A stretch of DNA of 8,235 nt from Marinagarivorans sp. UBA5868 (GTDB taxonomy: Bacteria > Pseudomonadota > Gammaproteobacteria > Pseudomonadales > Cellvibrionaceae): the NCBI GenBank assembly GCA_002432095.1, contig DJFQ01000220.1, positions 1 to 8,235 on the forward strand, written 5' to 3'. Below the pieces are notes generated by a model. It did no database searches. It saw nothing but the letters and a program-made list of their open reading frames with translations, and was not told the DNA's origin. Below, piece by piece: positions 1 through 5,927 of the stretch (its first letter is position 1; each line of letters opens with the position of its first letter). Position numbers and translations under genes: made by a program.

Positions 1-480
1 GTGAAACTGACTGGGCAGAATGTGGCGACTTACGTGGGCGTATTTAATGTGATGCGCGGCGGTCGCACTGCCGAACAATTGTGGACCTACCGCAAGCCCG
101 CAAGCCGAATTCGCAATAACGATACCCAGAGCTGCGTGGATGTCGCTTCGGCCGACACAGAGGCTGGCGCCGAGGTGCTGCCATGGAGTTGTCATAACGG
201 CGAAAATCAATTGTGGGCGCTTCATGAAATACAAAACAGCGGCGTATACCATCTGGTCAATCAAAACAGCGGCAAATGTGCCGACTTCTTTACCGGTGAT
301 TTATCCCAGCAGGTCTGCGCAGCCCACCCGTCACAACGTTTTATTTTGGGCGCATTGAATAATGGTGCGTTCCCCATAAAAAGCTTGTCGGGCGAGTGTA
401 TGACCCACTCAAGCAGTGATGAGTTGATATTGGAAAGCTGCAGCGAAAGCGCCACACGCCAGTACTGGCGATTTGATTAA
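1..480 (+). CDS. C-terminal part of a ricin-type beta-trefoil lectin-domain protein (5' end outside window)
   Basis: The readable 159 residues hold one full ricin-type (QxW) trefoil, a carbohydrate-binding module usually attached to secreted enzymes or toxins. Three lobes are visible, each with two cysteines and a closing Q-x-aromatic motif: C45/C64 with QLW at 70-72, C93/C106 with QRF at 112-114, and C133/C147 with QYW at 154-156. The motifs are exactly 42 residues apart, and the three Cys pairs fit intralobe disulfides, implying an oxidising extracytoplasmic destination. A fourth QLW at 26-28 precedes the trefoil and looks like the end of another lobe, so the polypeptide probably continues upstream, perhaps as tandem trefoils or an enzyme plus lectin. 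The GTG at base 1 coincides with the window edge, and no signal peptide follows it, so I treat the gene as 5'-truncated. The catalytic partner, if any, cannot be told. The gene ends at TAA just before a terminator. Confidence 0.8.
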   Translation: MKLTGQNVATYVGVFNVMRGGRTAEQLWTYRKPASRIRNNDTQSCVDVASADTEAGAEVLPWSCHNGENQLWALHEIQNSGVYHLVNQNSGKCADFFTGDLSQQVCAAHPSQRFILGALNNGAFPIKSLSGECMTHSSSDELILESCSESATRQYWRFD

Positions 481-503
481 GGGTTATTATTTCAAAACCA
501 TGA

Positions 504-526
504 GCCGCCCAAAGGGCGGCTTTTTT
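504..526 (+). terminator. Rho-independent terminator after the lectin gene
   Basis: A perfect 7-bp GC-rich stem (GCCGCCC at 504-510, GGGCGGC at 514-520) with an AAA loop is followed by six T residues (521-526). It lies 24 bp after the lectin gene's TAA, in the correct orientation. The opposing membrane-protein gene stops at 525-527, inside the T tract. On the minus strand the hairpin is not followed by a good U-run, so it is mainly a plus-strand terminator, although the stem could also hinder convergent transcription. Confidence 0.9.
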
Positions 527-1043
527 ATTTCGATGGATCACCGGCAGTGTTTATTCGCGCGCGATATAACCGTCGAATGGTATTGAGGTTGACGACAATC
601 AAGGTGAGCTCCAACAAAGTACCTCCTAGCGACCCAACAATAATATTGTTGGTGAGCCAGAAACAGGCGCCAATTAAAAACGCAATGCGCATGGCGATAC
701 CGCTCAGACAAAAAAGTGCATAAGTGCCCATACAAGCGCCGAGAATGGGAAATATATCGGTCCAGCGTTCGCCAACCCATAATCCCAAAACGATGGTCAT
801 CACAATAAATAGATATGCGAGCCGCCGCGAGCGGGTGCGGATGGCAAGCCCGGTGCGGGCGACGGAGAGAAGCGCAGCCAGACTCGCCGGCCAAGCGCCC
901 AGCAGGCCAAAGTGCAACACGTTGTTGAGCTGCAACAACAGCATCATGATTTTGAGCTTTTTATCGTCCCGTTGATAAAAACACAAAATACCCAGGGTAA
1001 AACTGACCATGCCGAAAAATTGGGCAAGATTAAATTCAAACAT
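525..1043 (-). CDS. YgjV-like inner membrane protein
   Basis: A 172-residue, strongly hydrophobic protein of the bacterial inner-membrane YgjV type, a family whose biochemical function is unknown. About five or six membrane segments can be picked out: residues about 6-22, 32-60 (one or two), 76-92, 96-116, 118-136 and 138-157. Short basic loops such as RDDKKLK and RTRSRR suggest cytoplasmic faces. The length is close to the E. coli homologue (a little over 180 residues). The start is the ATG at 1043-1041. It begins 46 bp after the end of the upstream minus-strand YdjM-like gene, so the two are likely co-transcribed. The Shine-Dalgarno is poor (only an AGG-type match upstream), which fits translation within a longer mRNA. 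Family assignment is from overall pattern rather than a unique motif. Confidence 0.72.
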   Translation of the reverse strand: MFEFNLAQFFGMVSFTLGILCFYQRDDKKLKIMMLLLQLNNVLHFGLLGAWPASLAALLSVARTGLAIRTRSRRLAYLFIVMTIVLGLWVGERWTDIFPILGACMGTYALFCLSGIAMRIAFLIGACFWLTNNIIVGSLGGTLLELTLIVVNLNTIRRLYRARINTAGDPSK

Positions 1044-1089
1044 GGAGATTTACAGCCTGGTCAGATGGGTGTCGATTTGCGGTGCTCGA

Positions 1090-2142
1090 TCAGTGCGGCA
1101 GGGTATCATGCAGCGGTTTACCCGTGAGCATCCGCAAAAATATCTGGCGCGTTGCGGGACTTGAATCCCGCTGGGTGAAGAACTCGGCGGCGCTGTCCGC
1201 GTCGTTGCGGTTCACGCTTATCCCCCATAAAGGCGTTACCGAAGTGGGCAGCATGGCGTAACGCACATCTCCAAATTGTTCTGTGCTGTCCGGAAAACTC
1301 ACCAAATAGCCATCGGCAAATCGGTAAAAACGTTCCACATCCTTCAGCGCGCGGGAGCCAAGAGGCAATCCCAGATCGGACGGGTGCAGCAGGCGTGCTC
1401 GCTGCCCCGGATACAACTGCACGGCCCTCAATCCGGGTCGCACCGCCAACACCTGAACATGGTCATTGGTCGTGATGATCGCTCGCCATAACAATAGATT
1501 GCCCAGCGTGGGTTTTACCAAAATGTTCGGTGTATCCCATTGTTGTTCGGCCGCCCACTCGCTGGCCCAGTGTTCCGCTCGATAGAGCTGAAACGCTCCC
1601 ATGCCCAGATAAGCCGCGCCGGCGATTATGCCAAAACCCCGCAGCCAGGTAGGCAGTGATACTGGATTGTTGGGAGGGGCAAGCGGTGCGCCAGACGACC
1701 GCAGCAGAGCGAAAAGTCCCACGCTCAGCAGAAGGGTAAATAGCGGATCTACCACAGCAATCATGTTCAGCGCGACCGGATGCGGCACAACGGGCCACAG
1801 CAAATGCGTACCGTAGCTGGTAAATACATCCAGTAAGCACGCGCTGACATAGCCAATAAACGCGGCGATATACAGCGCTTTACCGCCGACCCGCTTGCGC
1901 ATAACCGGCCACAACAACAAGGCAACAAGCGCAGCGCCGACCGGTGCGAAAAACAGTGAATGAGTGAAGTGACGGTGGTACTCCAATACCAGCAGCGGAT
2001 CTGCCGAGCTGCTGATCAACACGTCAAGATCAGGGGCGCTGGCACCTACCGCGCCAACAAATGCGGTTTGCCGACGACGACTGGCAGGAAAAATCGTGGC
2101 CGAGAACAGCGCACCGGTGATGGCGTGAGTGACTATATCCAT
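1090..2142 (-). CDS. YdjM-like membrane-bound metal-dependent hydrolase family protein
   Basis: A 350-residue membrane protein of the YdjM / LexA-binding inner-membrane family, annotated as putative metal-dependent hydrolases; the substrate is unknown. The N-terminal half shows the family's conserved polar residues: H6 in the opening DIVTHAITGA, the APDLD motif with D38 and D40, HRHFTHS with H56, H58 and H61, and DVFTSYGTH with D105 and H113. These His/Asp residues are plausible metal ligands. Hydrophobic segments lie near residues 63-80, 89-104, 130-147 and 168-187. Residues about 190-350 form a less hydrophobic C-terminal domain, so this is the long form, clearly larger than E. coli YdjM (about 200 residues). 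The start is the ATG at 2142-2140; the upstream ribosome site is weak. It is the first gene of a probable two-gene minus-strand unit with the YgjV-like gene. I see no LexA box upstream, so SOS control is not supported. Confidence 0.82.
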   Translation of the reverse strand: MDIVTHAITGALFSATIFPASRRRQTAFVGAVGASAPDLDVLISSSADPLLVLEYHRHFTHSLFFAPVGAALVALLLWPVMRKRVGGKALYIAAFIGYVSACLLDVFTSYGTHLLWPVVPHPVALNMIAVVDPLFTLLLSVGLFALLRSSGAPLAPPNNPVSLPTWLRGFGIIAGAAYLGMGAFQLYRAEHWASEWAAEQQWDTPNILVKPTLGNLLLWRAIITTNDHVQVLAVRPGLRAVQLYPGQRARLLHPSDLGLPLGSRALKDVERFYRFADGYLVSFPDSTEQFGDVRYAMLPTSVTPLWGISVNRNDADSAAEFFTQRDSSPATRQIFLRMLTGKPLHDTLPH

Positions 2143-2370
2143 AAGCTGCGGCCTGTATTTGAAGCCTTAAATGAATGAATTGACCTGGCTTTTTTGTTCT
2201 GCCAGTGAGGGCGATGGTGGATGGATAAAATTAGGTCCATAAGCATTCTAGATATTTCCAATATGCAGCACGACATCATTTACTTAGCATATTTTATGAA
2301 GGAGTTTGCTGAGTGTCGCATAAGTACGCTTTCTCCTACCTATCTAGGATTGGTGTCGCGGGTGTAATAT

Positions 2371-2403
2371 TTCACAAAACCTAGCGCGTTCAGTCTTTAT
2401 AAT
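2371..2403 (+). promoter_or_regulatory. Candidate sigma-70 type promoter for the vgrG operon
   Basis: TATAAT at 2398-2403 is a perfect -10 hexamer, 67 bp before the vgrG start codon. The best -35 match is TTCACA at 2371-2376 (five of six), but the 21-bp spacer is longer than the optimal 17. No extended -10 TGn precedes it. A promoter with a poor -35 may need an activator. This is sequence inference only. Confidence 0.4.
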
Positions 2404-2458
2404 AAGCCCCGCGCATGGCTCAAGGCGCGTATCCCACTTTGGTTCATCATCCGACAAC

Positions 2459-2464
2459 AGGGAG
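2459..2464 (+). promoter_or_regulatory. Shine-Dalgarno that sets the GTG start of vgrG
   Basis: AGGGAG lies six bases before the GTG at 2471-2473. The resulting N-terminus (MAIDFTPASEF...) fits that of VgrG proteins, so GTG is preferred over any later ATG. No upstream in-frame start with a comparable site was seen. Confidence 0.7.
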
Positions 2465-2470
2465 CATCTC

Positions 2471-4609
2471 GTGGCTATCGATTTCACCCCCGCTAGCGAA
2501 TTCACTCAAGAAACTCGGCATCTGCGCATTCAGACCGGCCTTGCGGACGATCTATTACTGTTGCGCCGCTTCCACTGCGTGGAAGGTATTTCCCGCCTGT
2601 TTCATTTTGACCTCGATCTGCTCTCGCCCAGCGGAGAAATCCAACCTCAGGATATCGTCGGCGACAACGTGAGCATCACCATTCACCCGGAAAATGAACC
2701 GCAGCGCTTCTTTAACGGTTTTGTCAAAAGCTTTCAGTATATGGGGCTGGAGAAGCGCGGATTATATGCCTATAAAGCAGAGGTGGTTCCTTGGTTCTGG
2801 TTTTTGAGCAAGCGCACGGACTGTCGGGTTTTCCAGAATCAGACGGTGCAGGAAATTGTCGAATTCCTTTTTAAGGAACTGGGATTTCCTGACTATGTAT
2901 TTGCGTTGGTGGAGGAACACCCAAAACTGGAATACTGCGTGCAATACAACGAATCCGATTTGGATTTCATCAGCCGCTTGCTGGAGCACGAAGGGATCTA
3001 CTATTTTTTCGAGCATCAACCTGACAAAAGCATATTGCATCTGTCTGATAATGCCTCGCATTACAGTGACATGTCATTGGCGGAAATTGAGCACAGCTCC
3101 GGCTCGCGTGGCACCTATTCTATCCGTTTGTGGCAACATCTTTATCAGTATTGCTCCGGTGCTTATGCACAGACCGATTTTAACTTTGAAAAATTCAATC
3201 AGTCCTTGCTCACTCAAACCTCCACAACTTTAAAACTAAAAAATAATGCGTCTTTCCCGCGCTTCGAATTTCCCGGCAGTTATCGGGAAAATGATTTGGG
3301 ACGCACCTTAACCAAATTGCGTATGCAACAGGAAGAGATGAATTACGAGCGTATCACCGCCGCAAGTAATGTGCATACGCTGGAGGTGGGCAAAAAATTC
3401 ACGCTGAAATCGGATGAAACGGAGACTGATCACAACCAATCCTTTGTCATCACCGAAATTCGCCACTCCGCTTACAACCCAAGTTATATCGAGAGTGAAA
3501 GCGAAGAACCGCCTTATGCCAACCAGTTCGTCTGCATCCCGGCGGCCACAACCTTTCGGCCACCATCTGTTACTCCCCGGCCGCGCATCGACGGTGTGCA
3601 GACTGCAGTTGTTGTGGGCAAATCCGGTGACGAAATCTACACCGATAAATATGGCCGCATCAAAATTCAATTTCATTGGGACCGTTATGGTGCAAAGGAT
3701 GAAACCAGTTCCTGTTGGGTGCGAGTGTCTACACCATGGGCTGGTAATAAATGGGGTTCCGTGACGATTCCGCGAGTCGGTCAGGAAGTGGTGGTGACCT
3801 TTGTCAATGGCGACCCGGACGAGCCGCTGGTGATTGGCAGTGTCTACAACAGTGCGCACATGCCTCCCTACCCGCTGCCCGAAAGTAAAAGCATGATGGG
3901 GATGAAATCCCGATCCGTTAAAGCGGATGGCGGTAGCTATAACGAAATGGTGATTGACGATACCAAGGGCCAGGAAGGATTTCGGGTCAATGCGCAGAAA
4001 AACTACAACATGAAGGTTGGCAATGATTCCAGCACTCATGTTGTGAATAACCATACTGGAAAAATCGACGGCAACTCCACCACCACAGTGCAAGGAAATA
4101 CCACTCACACAACCCAGGGTGACGACAGTTTTACCGTCAGCGGTAACCGCACCGCCAGTGTCGTCGGCAACGAAGAAAGTACGGTGCAGGGAAATTCCAC
4201 TGCAACCGTGGTTGGCAACGAGGATGTGAGTGTCAACGGCAATACGACTTATACCGTCGGAGGTAACGACGAGGTAAGCATTGGCGCCAAGCAGGATATT
4301 TCCATCGGAGCTAATCAATCCGTCACCGTGGGCGCAAATCAGGAAACCGTGGTGGGTGCTAACCACAGTGTTCAAGTGGGCGGCAAGCAGGAAATCAGTG
4401 CTATGGCACAGGACGTATCCATCACCACCAATGCAACTTTATCGGCACTGCAAATTTCGCAAACCGGGCAGGCGCAAATTACCTTGTCGGTGGGCGGTTC
4501 CAGCATCAGCATGACGCCCGGCAGCATTACCTTGTCCATGGGCCCAAGCTCGGTGACCATCAGCCCCGCCGGCGTCATGGTGTCGGGTCCAATCGTTAAG
4601 TTGAACTGA
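2471..4609 (+). CDS. vgrG: Type VI secretion system spike protein VgrG
   Basis: A 712-residue VgrG, the trimeric puncturing spike that sits on the Hcp tube and carries PAAR-capped effectors into target cells. Domains in order: a gp27-like base (about 1-370) with the hallmark YNESDLDFISRLLEHEGIYY at 159-178; a gp5-type OB-fold (about 380-460) with KYGRIKIQFHWDRYG at 393-407, WVRVSTPWAG from 416 and GDPDEPLVIGSVYN at 447-460; a beta-helix needle (516-643) of 16 octapeptide repeats; and a glycine/serine-rich tip ending GPIVKLN. There is no C-terminal enzymatic extension, so this is a structural VgrG that depends on separate cargo. It is first in a tight three-gene operon; the next gene starts 16 bp after its TGA. 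The GTG start is supported by AGGGAG six bases upstream. No Hcp, sheath or baseplate genes flank it, pointing to an orphan vgrG locus served by a T6SS elsewhere in the genome. The family call is essentially certain. Confidence 0.97.
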   Translation: MAIDFTPASEFTQETRHLRIQTGLADDLLLLRRFHCVEGISRLFHFDLDLLSPSGEIQPQDIVGDNVSITIHPENEPQRFFNGFVKSFQYMGLEKRGLYAYKAEVVPWFWFLSKRTDCRVFQNQTVQEIVEFLFKELGFPDYVFALVEEHPKLEYCVQYNESDLDFISRLLEHEGIYYFFEHQPDKSILHLSDNASHYSDMSLAEIEHSSGSRGTYSIRLWQHLYQYCSGAYAQTDFNFEKFNQSLLTQTSTTLKLKNNASFPRFEFPGSYRENDLGRTLTKLRMQQEEMNYERITAASNVHTLEVGKKFTLKSDETETDHNQSFVITEIRHSAYNPSYIESESEEPPYANQFVCIPAATTFRPPSVTPRPRIDGVQTAVVVGKSGDEIYTDKYGRIKIQFHWDRYGAKDETSSCWVRVSTPWAGNKWGSVTIPRVGQEVVVTFVNGDPDEPLVIGSVYNSAHMPPYPLPESKSMMGMKSRSVKADGGSYNEMVIDDTKGQEGFRVNAQKNYNMKVGNDSSTHVVNNHTGKIDGNSTTTVQGNTTHTTQGDDSFTVSGNRTASVVGNEESTVQGNSTATVVGNEDVSVNGNTTYTVGGNDEVSIGAKQDISIGANQSVTVGANQETVVGANHSVQVGGKQEISAMAQDVSITTNATLSALQISQTGQAQITLSVGGSSISMTPGSITLSMGPSSVTISPAGVMVSGPIVKLN
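4016..4399 (+). repeat. 24-bp coding repeat array: 16 octapeptides of the VgrG beta-helix
   Basis: Residues 516-643 of VgrG parse without gap into 16 units of eight residues following V/I-x-G-N/A-x-x-x-x, such as VQGNSTAT, VVGNEDVS and IGANQSVT. Early units are Thr/Asn-rich (GNxTxT); the last six shift to G-A-N/K-Q. The DNA units are diverged at third positions, so this is an old protein-level repeat rather than a recent tandem duplication. In the VgrG/gp5 family such octads wind around a three-chain needle, one strand per unit. Confidence 0.9.
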
Positions 4610-4625
4610 TCGAAAGGACACGGCT

Positions 4626-5927
4626 ATGAGCGGAGAAAACGCGATTCAAAAAGAAATCGCAAAACTGACGGAGCACTGGCAATCCTTTACCGATGGTGAT
4701 CAAGCCATTCTGCACTGGCTGATTGCTTCCTCCAATGTTGCACTTGCCAATACCTTCATCAAAATAAAAGAGCAATTCGACGCAGATAATGGCGACTGGT
4801 TTATTCAGCTCACCGGTGAATTTCGCGATATGCAAAGTTTTGCTGGAGATCTCGCCGAGGAGCTTGTCGAGCTGATGAAGGAAGGTCTCGAAGAAGCGGA
4901 CGGCGACAACCCTCTTAATGATTGGCAACAACCGGATCTGGCCGCCAGCCAAAGCGGCTTTCAAGCGCTGTTCCATAGCGCTGAGTCTATTCTGAATCTA
5001 TTCGGCAACAATATTGAATTGCTCACTCTGGTCATTACACCAACTGTGGTGAAAAAACCGCAGGAATATACCCAGTGGTGGCAGTATGCCTGCAAGGTAC
5101 GGCGGGACTATCCCAAACATTGGAACTCAAAATTAAAGTTTCTCGTGCTCGACAGTGCGGAGAAGCCATTTTTATCCGCGACATTTGCGCAAAATTCAGA
5201 TGTGGCAGTAAGTCAGACTCCGCCGCTGGATTTTAACGGTGCCGCCCGCGCCGTGGCGGAACAAGCTAACGATGGTTCCGACACCGGCCAATTTCGCCTG
5301 CATTTGCTAGACATGAATAATGCCATCGGCGAGCAGGATAAGAAAAAACTGGAGAAGTCTTCCGAGTCCGCCATCGCCATAGCGGAAAAAAATCAATGGC
5401 TGGATATGTGGACAACGGCATTGATGACTCGCGGCGGCGGCTGGTTGAGCTTTAAGGTGTTTGATCAGGCAGTTAAGGATTACCGCCAAGCACAATTGGT
5501 CGCCGGCCAGGGAATTGAAAAACAAACACCTGGCTGCGAAAAATTATTATTGCAGGCGCTGCTGTTTGAGGGCACTGCTTATTTTATGGCGAATTACCTG
5601 GAGCACGCTGCACGTGTTTATCAAGGCGCCGCAAAAAAAGCCGAAGAGCTCAAAGACACCTGGATTTGCCTAGAAGCATGGCGCATGGCGTCGCTGAGCA
5701 TGGAGCGGAATAAACAGAATGACATTGCATGGCAATACGCCAATCAGGCGTTTGCCGTCGGTCGAGAAATGAAGCCGGAAGAACGCGAACAATCAACATT
5801 GGCGTTTGTCGGCCAGGCCATGCTGCGCATCAGCCCCAATGGCCAAGTGAAGTCCGAAGTAAAAAATGCGTTTGATCGGATGCTTGGCGAAGAGTGGTTA
5901 CAGCAAGTCGAGGCAGCCACCACATGA
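4626..5927 (+). CDS. Unrecognised helical protein with TPR-like C-terminal half; putative VgrG-Rhs adaptor/chaperone
   Basis: A 433-residue soluble protein that I cannot place in a named family. There is no signal peptide or membrane segment. Residues 1-100 are acidic and helical (for example AEELVELMKEGLEEAD), followed by a Trp-rich patch around WWQYACKVRRDYPKHW, a less regular middle (about 140-230), and an all-helical region (about 230-425) whose pattern of paired amphipathic helices (ALLFEGTAYFMANYLEHAAR, then AYxQA/AxxVY-like helices) resembles TPR or other alpha-solenoid repeats. It lies between vgrG and a PAAR-Rhs effector, the place where T6SS loci usually encode dedicated adaptors or chaperones (DUF4123, DUF2169, or EagR/DUF1795 families). 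I recognise none of those here. AAAGGA seven bases before the ATG is a good ribosome site. Its stop overlaps the Rhs start as ATGA, implying coupled translation and matched amounts. An adaptor role is inferred from position and fold. An immunity protein is less likely because it precedes rather than follows the effector. Confidence 0.75.
   Translation: MSGENAIQKEIAKLTEHWQSFTDGDQAILHWLIASSNVALANTFIKIKEQFDADNGDWFIQLTGEFRDMQSFAGDLAEELVELMKEGLEEADGDNPLNDWQQPDLAASQSGFQALFHSAESILNLFGNNIELLTLVITPTVVKKPQEYTQWWQYACKVRRDYPKHWNSKLKFLVLDSAEKPFLSATFAQNSDVAVSQTPPLDFNGAARAVAEQANDGSDTGQFRLHLLDMNNAIGEQDKKKLEKSSESAIAIAEKNQWLDMWTTALMTRGGGWLSFKVFDQAVKDYRQAQLVAGQGIEKQTPGCEKLLLQALLFEGTAYFMANYLEHAARVYQGAAKKAEELKDTWICLEAWRMASLSMERNKQNDIAWQYANQAFAVGREMKPEEREQSTLAFVGQAMLRISPNGQVKSEVKNAFDRMLGEEWLQQVEAATT
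5910..5913 (+). promoter_or_regulatory. Ribosome site choosing the Rhs start; ATGA overlap
   Basis: Two adjacent ATG codons (5924 and 5927) could start the Rhs gene. GAGG at 5910-5913 is 10 bases from the first and 13 from the second, so the first is preferred. That start overlaps the preceding TGA (5925-5927) as ATGA, a typical arrangement for translational coupling. Confidence 0.5.

Larger units (their letters stand above)
2143..2470. other. Divergent intergenic region between the YdjM-like gene and vgrG
   Basis: These 328 bp separate the divergent starts and must hold promoters for both directions. The part from about 2221 to 2400 is visibly AT-richer than the flanking genes. A short plus-strand reading frame (ATG 2221 to TAA 2367, 48 codons, GAGG 10 bases before the ATG) exists but has no recognisable motif and is not called a gene. 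Only weak 5-bp inverted repeats are present (TCCTA/TAGGA at 2334-2349; CTGGC/GCCAG at 2185-2205). No tRNA, insertion-sequence end, riboswitch or convincing sigma-54 site was found. Confidence 0.6.

Noticed and set aside
1..3. GTG at base 1 as the real start of the lectin gene
   Set aside because: It coincides with the window edge, no signal peptide follows although the Cys pattern implies secretion, and a QLW motif just downstream suggests earlier lobes.
2187..2202. GG...GC pattern resembling a sigma-54 (-24/-12) promoter
   Set aside because: The distance between GG and GC is 12 bases instead of the required 10, and the flanking consensus is poor.
2185..2205. CTGGC/GCCAG inverted repeat with an internal T run, terminator-like at first glance
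   Set aside because: Only five base pairs with an 11-base loop, and the T run is inside the loop rather than after the stem.
2415..2672. An 85-codon plus-strand frame overlapping the vgrG start
   Set aside because: It is out of frame with VgrG, lacks a ribosome site, and most of it overlaps the conserved VgrG N-terminus.
3308..4375. A 355-codon open frame on the minus strand opposite vgrG
   Set aside because: It is antisense to the certain VgrG coding frame and its length follows from the repeat-biased codons of the beta-helix. Its translation shows no family motif, and no promoter or ribosome site was seen.
4480..4609. Possible effector extension at the VgrG C-terminus
   Set aside because: The tail is the usual Gly/Ser-rich beta structure ending in GPIVKLN, typical of a structural VgrG without a fused catalytic domain.
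4596..4976. A 126-codon minus-strand frame opposite the start of the 433-residue protein
   Set aside because: The plus-strand gene has a good ribosome site, operon spacing and plausible protein composition; the antisense frame has none of these.
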